64,000 bases of DNA from Sphingorhabdus sp. Alg231-15 (GTDB lineage: Bacteria > Pseudomonadota > Alphaproteobacteria > Sphingomonadales > Sphingomonadaceae), in assembly GCF_900149705.1 (NCBI RefSeq), contig NZ_LT703001.1:248001-312000 (forward strand). Reading direction: 5' to 3'. The notes below the pieces were generated by a model, which was given only the letters and a program-made list of their open reading frames with translations, did not search any database and was not told the DNA's origin. A program made the translations under genes and the position numbers. Shown in pieces: positions 56,501 through 63,697 of the stretch; the first letter of the stretch is position 1, and every line of letters begins with the position of its first letter.

Positions 56501-58682
56501 CGCGTGCAACAAGGGTGTTCTTGCGGTTTCTGATGTCCAGACCGCGCCATATGCTGACCTGTACCGACCCATTCGCGCTTTTCTCTTTGCCTTCAAATGA
56601 CAACGGATTGACCTTCTCTCCGTTCAGAGAGAGTTCCACGCGCTGGCCTTTGCCATGCTTTACCGCTGCCCGAAGTGACTTAACCCGGGGATTATAGCCG
56701 GTTTCAGGGAAAATAAACGCGATACCGGGTGCTTGCCCAGCCAGCCAGTTACGCTCAGCGCCGGCGGCCTTTGCATCCGAAGCAATGTCTGGTTTCTGAT
56801 AGGCTTGGATGGTCTGAATTTCCCGTGCTGCCACTTTGTGAGCCCGGAAATCTGCGCGTTTCAGTGCGCCGCCACGGCCTTCGACAAAGCGTGATATATC
56901 ACTGCCAGCGGCGCGGGTATTCTGCGCGCAGTTAATCGGGGCCATATCGGCAGGGAAGGTCGATGGATCGACCTGTACGACGTGCAAGCCGGGCCTGATT
57001 CCTTCAAAATGATAGCGACCGTCTTCATCGGTAACGGTATAGGTTCCATCCTGCAGCATGACCCGAATTCCGCCAATTCCTGCGGCTTTACGAGGATCTA
57101 CACTGCATCCGCCGTCGGTAATACGGCCGATAATGGTGAATCTTTCGGAGATGCCGTCCCTTTCAATACGCACGGGCACACTGGCGACAAGGCTTTCGGC
57201 ACCGCGATTATCGCGGGCTTGAGCGATGTTTATTGCATCTCCAGGCTGGGCATCCTGACGGACTTCAGCCAAATAAGTGAGTAATCCGCTGCCCGCGGGT
57301 GCGAGAGCGGGCACGGTGACAGAAAATTCCTGTCCGTTGGGCCGCACAATGGGCGTTACGAGAGATCCGTTATAGCGAACGGTATCGATGCGCAGGCGCA
57401 TCGCGTTCGGCAGCTGGTCCTCGATCGTAATCGCACCGGTTGTGCGCACCGGATCGCTGTTCTGCACGGTCACCCGATACTGAATGGCATCACCCGGCAC
57501 GGCAATCGCAGTGGATACCTCCTTGGTGATGGTTATCGGTACGCCGGGCCTGTCCAGCGGGACGTCCACCCGCACCGGTGCCGGATCCTCTAGCGTTATG
57601 ATCCCGCCATAGGAGCCATCCACAATGGTGAAAGGCAGACCGTCCGTGCGCCGGAAGCCTGCGAGCTCCTCGGGCGTGGCCGCCGATGGCGCTGTATAGG
57701 GCGCTGGTGGCTCTATCAGCAGCCTATACTGGCCGGGACGGGCAAACGGGAAGCGATAGAAGCCTTCGGTGAAATCATACACATTGCCGCCGCTGTCGGT
57801 CACAGATCCGCCGGAAATCACTGTGCTGGGGAACACAGAAACGCCGTCGTCGCCGAAAACTTCCGCTGGCAGGCCCGTAGCGACGTTTATGAGCGTCACT
57901 CGTGTGCCATCGACAGGGGCACCATCGCCGCTGTCGAAAGTTTCACCAAAGGGATCGATCAAAATCCCGAGTTCGACTGTGCCAATGGCACTACCGCTGA
58001 CCTCATCAATACCGACATTGAGCTGATCGCCAGGCTGCACGGACAGGACGCAATCGCCCTGAACCGGCGCAGGCGGTATCGCTGCGGTATTGATCATGCC
58101 AACGAAACGGCCGCTATTTACGTCAGTTTCCACGATATTGATCGTCTCACGGTCGCCAGAGGGCGTGGTGAGGACAATATCGAAACTGTCGATAGCGGCA
58201 CTACTCAAATTCTTGTTTGGGGCAAGAACTGAGACAATTAATGGTTCTCCGGCGCGGATACTATCGGTTGTGGCGATAGCAGCCGGATCGGTATTGGTTC
58301 CGGCAAACACACCGCGAAGCTCTACGGGGACATTGCCGCCGGAGCCTCTGCAGATGGTGCCTGGAAGGCGAAGCTGTTCCGCACCTGGCGGATCATCAAA
58401 ATGGTATAACGTGATCTCAGGCGGCACTGTTGGGGGTGCTACGACCTGAATGTCGACGCGATTGGACGGGGTTTGCAGGCGGCTACTGCCCACATCCCAT
58501 TCGGCCTCCGCAACATTGGTTATGATTGGGAAGCTTTGGGCATGCGCAGGAATCATAGAGGCAGGCGCGATCATCGCTCCTGCAGCAAGTGCCAGACTGA
58601 CTGGCTTAATGAGATTGGTTAACCAACGCATCCAAAAAAGGGGAAGCGGCGGCTTTCCGAAACTACCGGAAAGCCGCCGCAT
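53532..58682 (-). CDS. Giant DUF11-containing outer-membrane beta-barrel protein
   Basis: A 1716-residue protein. Signal peptide (cleavage near IPAHAQ, residue about 49); N-terminal Ig-like region; a DUF11 module near 395-510 (ITITKEVSTAIAVPGDAIQYR ... in part); a carboxypeptidase-regulatory/SdrB-like module near 525-600 (TYTVTDEDGRYHFEGI); then from about 900 to the end a very long amphipathic region with strand pattern (YTVYADRSEQRYDAASVRR) typical of an outer-membrane barrel. ATG 58682 follows TTGAGGA directly; ATG 58631 is an alternative that gives a normal signal peptide (1699 residues) but has a weak site. It is the last gene of a four-gene operon. Function unknown. Confidence 0.75.
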   Translation of the reverse strand: MRRLSGSFGKPPLPLFWMRWLTNLIKPVSLALAAGAMIAPASMIPAHAQSFPIITNVAEAEWDVGSSRLQTPSNRVDIQVVAPPTVPPEITLYHFDDPPGAEQLRLPGTICRGSGGNVPVELRGVFAGTNTDPAAIATTDSIRAGEPLIVSVLAPNKNLSSAAIDSFDIVLTTPSGDRETINIVETDVNSGRFVGMINTAAIPPAPVQGDCVLSVQPGDQLNVGIDEVSGSAIGTVELGILIDPFGETFDSGDGAPVDGTRVTLINVATGLPAEVFGDDGVSVFPSTVISGGSVTDSGGNVYDFTEGFYRFPFARPGQYRLLIEPPAPYTAPSAATPEELAGFRRTDGLPFTIVDGSYGGIITLEDPAPVRVDVPLDRPGVPITITKEVSTAIAVPGDAIQYRVTVQNSDPVRTTGAITIEDQLPNAMRLRIDTVRYNGSLVTPIVRPNGQEFSVTVPALAPAGSGLLTYLAEVRQDAQPGDAINIAQARDNRGAESLVASVPVRIERDGISERFTIIGRITDGGCSVDPRKAAGIGGIRVMLQDGTYTVTDEDGRYHFEGIRPGLHVVQVDPSTFPADMAPINCAQNTRAAGSDISRFVEGRGGALKRADFRAHKVAAREIQTIQAYQKPDIASDAKAAGAERNWLAGQAPGIAFIFPETGYNPRVKSLRAAVKHGKGQRVELSLNGEKVNPLSFEGKEKSANGSVQVSIWRGLDIRNRKNTLVARVLDKNGTLVEELTREVHYSASPLNAELLKDKSVLIADGVTRPILAVRLTDRDGRPAHHGATGDFSVPAPYAPAIEVDAQQANQLSGLERGAPVWRVEGDEGIAYIELAPTTASGSVSVTFPFRDGEVTREQRIETWLDPGDRPWTVVGFAAGTVGFNTLDERLEDLTEDDDNINLDGRVALYAKGRVTGKWLMTLAYDTDKEEDETRFAGVIDPRRYYTVYADRSEQRYDAASVRRLYLKLERPQFYALFGDYETGINEPELARYQRAFNGVKAEYRSEQVSALAFGADAANRFRREEIQGNGLSGPYALSTRDIIANSERITLETRDRLRSDRIVERKELTRHIDYDIDYLAGTLRFREPILSRSSGLDPQFIIAEYEVLGVGGRDLNAGGRLTYESKDKKFKIGATAIHDENESVKSDLLGVDVRYRPNLKTEFRAEVASSDSEDKTADVLNGEQRGADSAVAWLVEAEHHGSNFDVLAYVRQQSAGFGLGQLNAAESGTRKFGIDTRVRLSDKLSLSASGYQENFLTTDARRRSGTAEIEYRSDDTALRAGVVHAEDRLSDGSVNRSTLARLGATQKLFDGKLELDAQTEFALGGQDESIDFPARHSVTARYAITNDIKLVGTYEIADGENIDARTARIGVDVAPWDGARAVVSANQQEITEFGPRTFAAYGLTQSIPLDDKWTIDFSLDGNETLGGFDRSDVINDEQPVASGGFLGNDGSLTEDFVAVTAGATFRTDDWSWVSRAEYRDGDISERYGFTSAVLKQIGEGSALGALGSIFVAEDETGTSTRVIEAEASWAHRPADSRWSWLEKLEFREDRVRNATAGTSGPIGGAPLLVNGDVTSRRIINSLSVNYTPIDADDGIFTESGEYSFFWGSRYVFDKFGEDDVKGWSNVVGADVKFDLSDTIDIGGQATARIGTDFESVAYSGGPSIGITPFKNGYISLGYNVVGFEDRDFEESRYTRDGPFITFRLKFDQQTLGSLGL
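58646..58680 (-). promoter_or_regulatory. 14-bp hairpin at the start of the giant barrel gene
   Basis: GCGGCGGCTTTCCG and CGGAAAGCCGCCGC pair perfectly around a 7-base loop. On the minus strand the stem is followed by TTCCCC and six T (58634-58639), so it resembles a terminator. It lies between the stop of the small DUF11 gene and ATG 58631, and inside the first codons if ATG 58682 is used. It could limit barrel expression relative to the small genes. Confidence 0.6.
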
Positions 58683-58692
58683 TCCTCAATTC

Positions 58693-59790
58693 CTAGTCAA
58701 CCGTTGCCCGGAAGAGCAGCGTTTCGGTGACGCCTGCGGCGACATCGCCGAGATCACCGGTAATCACGCCGCCAGCTTCTGCGAGCGTGCCCGCATCAGC
58801 ATTGGTACCCGTGCCATCACATGCCAGGGCAGAACGAACACCGTTCGCAGCCGGAATTGTGGCCGGGCCTGTTCCAGGCGCCGTTGCATAGAATGATAGG
58901 TCCAGAGCGGAGATATCATCCGAAATGCTAACGCTTGTGGCGGTTGCACTGCCAGTCGCGTTGGTCACGGCGATACAATATTCGATAACCGCACCCGGAA
59001 TGGATTTCGGGTTGGTGCTACCGTTTACTGGATCCCAAAGCACCGAACTGGACTTCACTACGCTGACATTTGCAGCGGAAATGACGAAGTTATCGGTGTC
59101 GGATGCCGATGCATTGACGAATACGTTATCGATATTCGCTGCGTTGACCGTACCATCTTCGGTGTTGGTCGCGCTGACGGTGTAATCACCACCAAGGCTT
59201 CCGCCCGTAGCACCTTCTTTGATGTCTGCGGTCAGCGTGATACCTGCGGCATCGCCAGTGGCTAGTCCAAGAGGAATATTGCCCACAACATAGACGGTTG
59301 CATTGGCGTCTTCAGCCAGCTCGTCGATGAACGTCGCGGTGTCTTCCGCTGGCTGATAGCCAGGAGTTGCGCCGGATTCTACGAAAATCAGCAAGCCCGT
59401 GACATCAAAGTCATCGGTGCCACTAAATGGCGTTGCCGTGCCGGTGGTCTGCTGAGCAGCGCTCAGTTCAAAGTCAACCACATCGTTGGAATCGTTGGTA
59501 ACCGTATAGGTCAGGAAAGCCGGGTTCGGCGCGCCTGCTGTTTGGCCTGGCGTAACCGATTGGGCCGCGCCATTGGCTTCCGAAACGGTCAGGTCTAGCT
59601 TACGGTCAACCGTGAACGTGTCAGAATCGGTTTCCGCCGTCTGAGATACGCCGCCAACCTGATAGTTTACGGTAACATTATTGGTAATCGCGTCGCCTGC
59701 GGTTGTTCCTGCAGCAAAAGCCGGGTTTGCACCCAGCATTGCGGCAGTAACAGCGCCAGTGGCAACGAGAAGTTTCAGTTTACTGGTCAT
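58693..59790 (-). CDS. Secreted DUF11-type repeat protein
   Basis: A 365-residue exported protein: signal peptide (about 1-26, NPAFA-AGT) and beta-rich Thr/Asp/Ala-rich sequence. The pattern AGDAITNNVTVNYQVGGVSQTAE and VDRKLDLTVSE, then a C-terminal DUF11-like module (VVKSSSVLWDPVNGSTNPKSIPGAVIEYCI split here), is shared with the first gene of the operon. It ends exactly at a last strand, LLFRATVD. GGAGATCAGTA precedes the ATG. Probably a surface or periplasmic structural protein; the real function is unknown. Confidence 0.72.
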   Translation of the reverse strand: MTSKLKLLVATGAVTAAMLGANPAFAAGTTAGDAITNNVTVNYQVGGVSQTAETDSDTFTVDRKLDLTVSEANGAAQSVTPGQTAGAPNPAFLTYTVTNDSNDVVDFELSAAQQTTGTATPFSGTDDFDVTGLLIFVESGATPGYQPAEDTATFIDELAEDANATVYVVGNIPLGLATGDAAGITLTADIKEGATGGSLGGDYTVSATNTEDGTVNAANIDNVFVNASASDTDNFVISAANVSVVKSSSVLWDPVNGSTNPKSIPGAVIEYCIAVTNATGSATATSVSISDDISALDLSFYATAPGTGPATIPAANGVRSALACDGTGTNADAGTLAEAGGVITGDLGDVAAGVTETLLFRATVD

Positions 59791-59858
59791 TACTGATCTC
59801 CTGTTTCACTCAACTGTGGATCGCCTTCACCCCCGCGGCGATCCGATACGGTTTGCGG

Positions 59859-60353
59859 TCATTTTACTGTTCCGCGAAATACAAGTTTTCCTTCTGAACC
59901 CACTGAAAGGGCACGATTAAATTTCCACTTGATATGTGTAACGTCACTCATCAGGGCAGGGCGAACCTCCCCGTTTGCGCGCGTATATTTGAGGGCCGAA
60001 AGCGACCCCCAGCTTTTGCCTCCATCAATGGAGACAATTTCGGTGCCATCAGACGTTCCATTGAACGCGACCGCTTTGGGGAGCGGGTTGGTGACAGAGA
60101 AATCGGTTGCCGGCGTGCTGCCAACATTCTTATATTTGAGAACGAAGACGAGATTATCGCCCGGAATGACCGTTTTCGGCTCTTCCAGCATGACGGAAGT
60201 TTTTCCGTTCGGATTCTCGACCTTGCGTTCGACAAAAACGTCGCTCGTCAGTGCGACATTATTGGCAGCCAAAGCCATGCCAGGCGTGATGCCCGGGATT
60301 ACTATCGCTGCAAATGCTACTAAGCGTTTGAAAAAATTGATTTTCATCATCAT
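59859..60353 (-). CDS. Small secreted DUF11-like protein
   Basis: A 164-residue exported protein with signal peptide (about 1-29, MALAANN) and a single Ig/DUF11-like domain (VIPGDNLVFVLKYKNVGSTPATDFSVTNPLPKAVAF split here). It ends LVFRGTVK, like its neighbours. The start is one of three consecutive ATG after GAGGA, 3 bases from the stop of the upstream gene, so translation is coupled. A partner or subunit of the two repeat proteins on either side is likely. Confidence 0.72.
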   Translation of the reverse strand: MMMKINFFKRLVAFAAIVIPGITPGMALAANNVALTSDVFVERKVENPNGKTSVMLEEPKTVIPGDNLVFVLKYKNVGSTPATDFSVTNPLPKAVAFNGTSDGTEIVSIDGGKSWGSLSALKYTRANGEVRPALMSDVTHIKWKFNRALSVGSEGKLVFRGTVK

Positions 60354-60356
60354 TCC

Positions 60357-61391
60357 TCAATCTATCGTTACTTGAAAGGTGATGGTTCGGGTCTGGCCTC
60401 CCGAGACCGTGCCGAGAGCAACCGCAATTGCGCTGCCGTCAAAAGAGCCGGCATCAAGGTCGGCATCGCTATCGGTCAGGCCTGCGCCTTCCAATGTGAT
60501 GGTTTCTGCCGTGTAAGTGGTGTCTGCCGGGATATCGTCAGTGATATTCAGGTTGGTCAGACTGCCTGAGCCGGTAATGGTCGCTACCAATTGATAGGTA
60601 ATGGTCGCACCCGGAACAGGCTGGTTCCCGCCAAACTGATCGACGACCGTGGCACTTTTAACCACGGCAACCTGCGCGGCCTGTATCAGAAAGAAACTGC
60701 TGGCTTCCCCATCCGCACCTGTGGAGCCAACAACGGCGTCTCCGCCACCATCTCCTTGTCCGGCGAAGCTGGTGCCAGGAGTGCCGCTGCCGGTAATTGC
60801 TGCAGCGGACAGCTCGACTTCCGCGCGCTGGCCATCAGTGGCCGTGACGGGAATGTCGGAAAGAATGAAGATATTGACGCTGGCATCCGGCGCCAGAACG
60901 GGATCATTAGAGCCGGGGGAGTATAATGTGTCGACGCCGACATCAAAAACACCGTTATCGTTCGTATCTATGTAGATAACCGCATTGCTGGTGTCGAAGT
61001 CATCGCCACCTTTGGCGGTATCTGCAGTCAATGCGAATGCTTCGTTGCCATTGCCGGTATTGGTGACCTGATAAGATGTCACCTGCTGTGCCGCACCGCT
61101 ATCAGATGCAATATCGCCGGGATCACCGGAAGCAACCGTTACATCAAGCAGCTCATCAACGGTGATTGTTACGGTGTTGGAGTCAATAACCACCGGTCCG
61201 CTAGGGCCATCATAAGTTGCCTGCGCAGTATTGAGAATATCGGTTCCGGCAATTGTGCCAGCAGCCTGAGCTGTTGACGCACCGAATGCCATCGCAGAGC
61301 AGGCCGCAACCAAAGTCATGGCGGCACGCATGGCGAGTAGTCCAGAAGACCGTTTAGGGCCGGTCAAATTTGCTTTTGGTGCATAATTCAT
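60357..61391 (-). CDS. Secreted DUF11-type repeat protein (operon first gene)
   Basis: A 344-residue exported protein: an extended N-region and signal peptide (cleavage near STAQA-AGT), then beta-rich repeats like those of the 365-residue neighbour (AGTDILNTAQATYDG, VTVDELLDVTVASG) and a DUF11-like module (VVKSATVVDQFGGNQPVPGATITYQL) before the end ITFQVTID. It is the first gene of the minus-strand four-gene operon. ATG 61391 has a weak ribosome site. The pair of paralogues probably arose by duplication. Confidence 0.7.
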   Translation of the reverse strand: MNYAPKANLTGPKRSSGLLAMRAAMTLVAACSAMAFGASTAQAAGTIAGTDILNTAQATYDGPSGPVVIDSNTVTITVDELLDVTVASGDPGDIASDSGAAQQVTSYQVTNTGNGNEAFALTADTAKGGDDFDTSNAVIYIDTNDNGVFDVGVDTLYSPGSNDPVLAPDASVNIFILSDIPVTATDGQRAEVELSAAAITGSGTPGTSFAGQGDGGGDAVVGSTGADGEASSFFLIQAAQVAVVKSATVVDQFGGNQPVPGATITYQLVATITGSGSLTNLNITDDIPADTTYTAETITLEGAGLTDSDADLDAGSFDGSAIAVALGTVSGGQTRTITFQVTID

Positions 61392-61794
61392 GGGTTAGAT
61401 ATGCACGAGAAAGGCAAATATTTCGTAAAGATGACGTCAGAAACTGGTTGACGGCACTATCAGAAAATATCCCTGAAATCAGCGGTTTATGAAGTTGTTA
61501 AGACGCATTTTTCGGGTTTTGCTTAACGCTCTGTTAACTGTAACAAGTAGTAACATGGGTACAATGGTGTAAAATGGGCACCCGCAAATTTTCGTGCGGC
61601 GGGCGTAACGGGCGAACTGGCCGCACTCGTCAAATCGACGTCAAAACAGTCAATCTATTCGCGACAATTTTCCAAGCAAATCAACGTCAGGCAAATTTTC
61701 TTTGAATCTTTGCAAGAGTGTTGTTGACAGTCAGGCAGAGCTCTTATACTTGCGCTTCTCCACTGCATATCCCGGCGAACATGCCGGTGCATAA
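61392..61794. promoter_or_regulatory. Intergenic region with the tRNA-Asp promoter and DUF11 operon promoter
   Basis: About 400 bases without a gene. For the tRNA, TATACT at 61745-61750 is a good -10, with TTGTTG at 61721 (18-base spacer) or TTGACA at 61724 (15-base spacer) as -35. GTTAAC/TAAC repeats lie near 61530-61550. The minus-strand promoter for the DUF11 operon must also lie here but I cannot place it. Confidence 0.55.
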
Positions 61795-61870
<76 letters not shown>

Positions 61871-61871
<1 letters not shown>

Positions 61872-61890
61872 TTGCCTCAATCGAGGCAAT
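61871..61890. terminator. Small hairpin between tRNA-Asp and the DUF2842 gene
   Basis: ATTGCCTC and GAGGCAAT form a perfect 8-bp stem around a 4-base loop just past the tRNA end. There is no T-run after it on the plus side, so a terminator or processing role is only possible. It also lies after the end of the minus-strand DUF2842 gene. Confidence 0.4.
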
Positions 61891-61897
61891 TGGCGGT

Positions 61898-62149
61898 TCA
61901 GGAACGGAATTTCCCGGTATTTATCCAAAGCAGCAAGGGTTTGATCGGGTATATCCAGATAATCCCCGCGGTCACGTAGATCGGCAACTGCAACCAGAAA
62001 TTCAAATCGCTGATCCAGTCGATCAGGTTGACGATAATACCGCTCCAGATCAATATGAAGACCAGCATCAAGATTACCCCAACCGGTGCGCGCCAATTGG
62101 GGGCGTCCGGTGGATTATGGGGTGTATTTTTGTCTGGTTCTACCGTCAT
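61898..62149 (-). CDS. DUF2842 family small membrane protein
   Basis: An 83-residue protein with two transmembrane helices (about 25-45 and 52-74) after a polar proline-rich N-terminus; WIYPIKPLLLW is typical of the family near the end. DUF2842 proteins are a small alphaproteobacterial family of unknown role. Its ATG overlaps the ygfA stop (ATGA), so they form one unit with it on the minus strand. Confidence 0.8.
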   Translation of the reverse strand: MTVEPDKNTPHNPPDAPNWRAPVGVILMLVFILIWSGIIVNLIDWISDLNFWLQLPIYVTAGIIWIYPIKPLLLWINTGKFRS

Positions 62150-62730
62150 GACGTCATGCCAACTCTTTGAATTATTTCAGATTCTGTGACAATCATATCT
62201 AAAGTGACGTCATGGGACTGCATGGGGATATTCTCCGCTTCCTGGACAGACCATGCGAGCCCAATTCGGGTTGCATTGGGGTGCACCGCAAAGCTTCTGT
62301 CATAATGCCCCTTGCCTTGTCCGAGTCGTCCCATGGATCGGTCAAAGGCAATCATCGGTGTGATGATGAGATCAGGCGTTACGACTGGACAATCGGCTGC
62401 AGGCTCGGAGATATTCTGATATCCGGTTTCCAGCAATTCGATATTATCGACCTGGCGGAATTCCAATGGAGAATCGCCAATAACTGCGGGAAAAGCCAAT
62501 GTTTTTCCGATTTCGGTACAATATTCGGCGAGTCTTGCGGTCGGTGCTTCTGACCCCATGGCGCTATAAAGTGCGACGACGTCGCTCTGCTCTATCAGCT
62601 TGGCTAAAGGAGAGGGCGGACGGCGGAAAGCCAGGCCCTTTGTTGCTGTATCCAATTGACTGTAAAAGGCATCACGCCGCCGTCGATACTCTTCACGTAA
62701 TTTCTTCTTATTATCTGATAAGTTATTCAA
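62146..62730 (-). CDS. ygfA: 5-formyltetrahydrofolate cyclo-ligase
   Basis: A 194-residue 5-FTHF cyclo-ligase that converts 5-formyl-THF with ATP to methenyl-THF. It has the N-terminal KLREEYRRRRDAF, VVALYSAMGSEAPT, the GQGKGHYDRSF ATP loop with MGRLG before it, and the end IGLAWSVQEAENIPMQSHDVTLD with ITES-like TESEII. The order ygfA-6S RNA-zapA is widely kept in Proteobacteria. GGACC-type site before ATG is weak; the 6S RNA ends 24 bases upstream. Confidence 0.92.
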   Translation of the reverse strand: MNNLSDNKKKLREEYRRRRDAFYSQLDTATKGLAFRRPPSPLAKLIEQSDVVALYSAMGSEAPTARLAEYCTEIGKTLAFPAVIGDSPLEFRQVDNIELLETGYQNISEPAADCPVVTPDLIITPMIAFDRSMGRLGQGKGHYDRSFAVHPNATRIGLAWSVQEAENIPMQSHDVTLDMIVTESEIIQRVGMTS

Positions 62731-62754
62731 AGATTGGTCTTTCTTGGAGAAAGG

Positions 62755-62932
62755 TGACGGGACCGCCAGGGTCGTTTGCCGGAAAATCCTCTGACGCCAA
62801 TTACGTCAGGTGGGCGCCATATGCTTCGAACCCGACTTCCGAAAAGTCCGCAATCCGAGCAGGGACAGCTCCCTTGGATGTTATATCGCCTCAGGGATGT
62901 TCGCTTCTGGCTCGTGCCAGGCAGTACCCGTC
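62755..62932 (-). ncRNA. ssrS: 6S RNA
   Basis: A minus-strand RNA of about 178 bases between zapA and ygfA, the usual 6S place. CCCTGAGGCGATATAACAT near the 5' part matches the Escherichia coli 6S core CCCTGAGCCGATATTTCAT. A terminal stem closes it: GACGGGTACTGCC at the 5' end pairs with GGCGGTCCCGTC at the 3' end. The closing-region hairpin CCTGACG-TAATTGG-CGTCAG is also present. 6S RNA binds sigma70 RNA polymerase in stationary phase. Ends are estimates from the stem. Confidence 0.85.
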
Positions 62933-62941
62933 GAAAGATAT

Positions 62942-63307
62942 CTAGGGATTATTACCGGTTTGCTCAAGGCTGTTTGCAAAGGCTTCTGCGCGATCGGCCA
63001 GTTTTTCAAGCGCTAGCAATATCCGTTCATCCTCGGCATCGTTGGTTTTTTGCGGTTTAGTGGCTGGTGGAATGGCGGCCTGCGGTGCCGGGCTATTGCC
63101 CCGCACAGCTTTGGTGCCATGCAGCTCATCGGCGAGCAAAAGCGATGTAAACAGCAACATTCGGCTTTCCGTCAATCCGGCAGGATCGCCGGCTTCGCCT
63201 GCTTTTGCGTCAACCATGGCACCCAATTTGCCAAGATGTTCTTCCTCACCATCCTGACAGGTGACCATGAACGATCGTCCGCCAATTTCCAGCTTTACCT
63301 GTGCCAT
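62942..63307 (-). CDS. zapA: Cell division protein ZapA
   Basis: ZapA (121 residues) crosslinks FtsZ filaments at the Z-ring. Start AQVKLEIGGRSFMVTCQDGEEEHL is the family N-terminal globular head, followed by a short helix with RMLLFTSLLLADEL and an extended Pro/Ala linker, then a C-terminal coiled coil. It lies 1 base after a small coiled-coil gene on the same strand. Confidence 0.93.
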   Translation of the reverse strand: MAQVKLEIGGRSFMVTCQDGEEEHLGKLGAMVDAKAGEAGDPAGLTESRMLLFTSLLLADELHGTKAVRGNSPAPQAAIPPATKPQKTNDAEDERILLALEKLADRAEAFANSLEQTGNNP

Positions 63308-63308
63308 A

Positions 63309-63500
63309 TTAGCGCTCCTGTCGGGCGATCAGCCCGTCAATCGTATGAATAGCTTGTTTCATTTCTTCTTTCAGGGCCGCGTGGCGCTTTTCCAGCGCTG
63401 CATCAGGCTGATGGTTAGTCGCGGTTTCTTTGGCCGTTTCTATGCGGCTGAGCGCTCGTTCTATTCGGCCGATCGCTAGGATCACTCGTTCGTTTTCCAT
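63309..63500 (-). CDS. Small coiled-coil protein upstream of zapA
   Basis: A 63-residue charged helical protein (ENERVILAIGRIERALSRIETA, split here), possibly coiled coil throughout, with no membrane or signal segment. ATG 63500 is chosen; a frame to 63566 exists but is less likely. Such a small gene before zapA is common in Alphaproteobacteria, and a role in division with ZapA is inferred only from position (a gap of 1 base). Confidence 0.65.
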   Translation of the reverse strand: MENERVILAIGRIERALSRIETAKETATNHQPDAALEKRHAALKEEMKQAIHTIDGLIARQER

Positions 63501-63697
63501 GACTTGGTTCCGACATATAAGTTCTTGTGTTTCATTGGTAACAATCAATAGCCGCTGCGTAAACAACAGATCGGTGAAGCGCAGCCTTGACGATATGAGC
63601 GCAGGCCAGCAAAGGGTGTGTCAAATTGGCGAATCGGTAGATTTCCGAAGTCCACCGTTGTCATAAATTGATCACTGCTGGGGGATCCGAATATATT

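Noticed and set aside
59929-60375. Plus-strand open frame of 148 codons
   Set aside because: It is the shadow of the small secreted DUF11 gene on the minus strand, which has a signal peptide and coupled start.
62499-63060. Plus-strand open frames over the 6S RNA region
   Set aside because: They cross zapA, the 6S RNA and ygfA on the other strand, lack ribosome sites and resemble no family.
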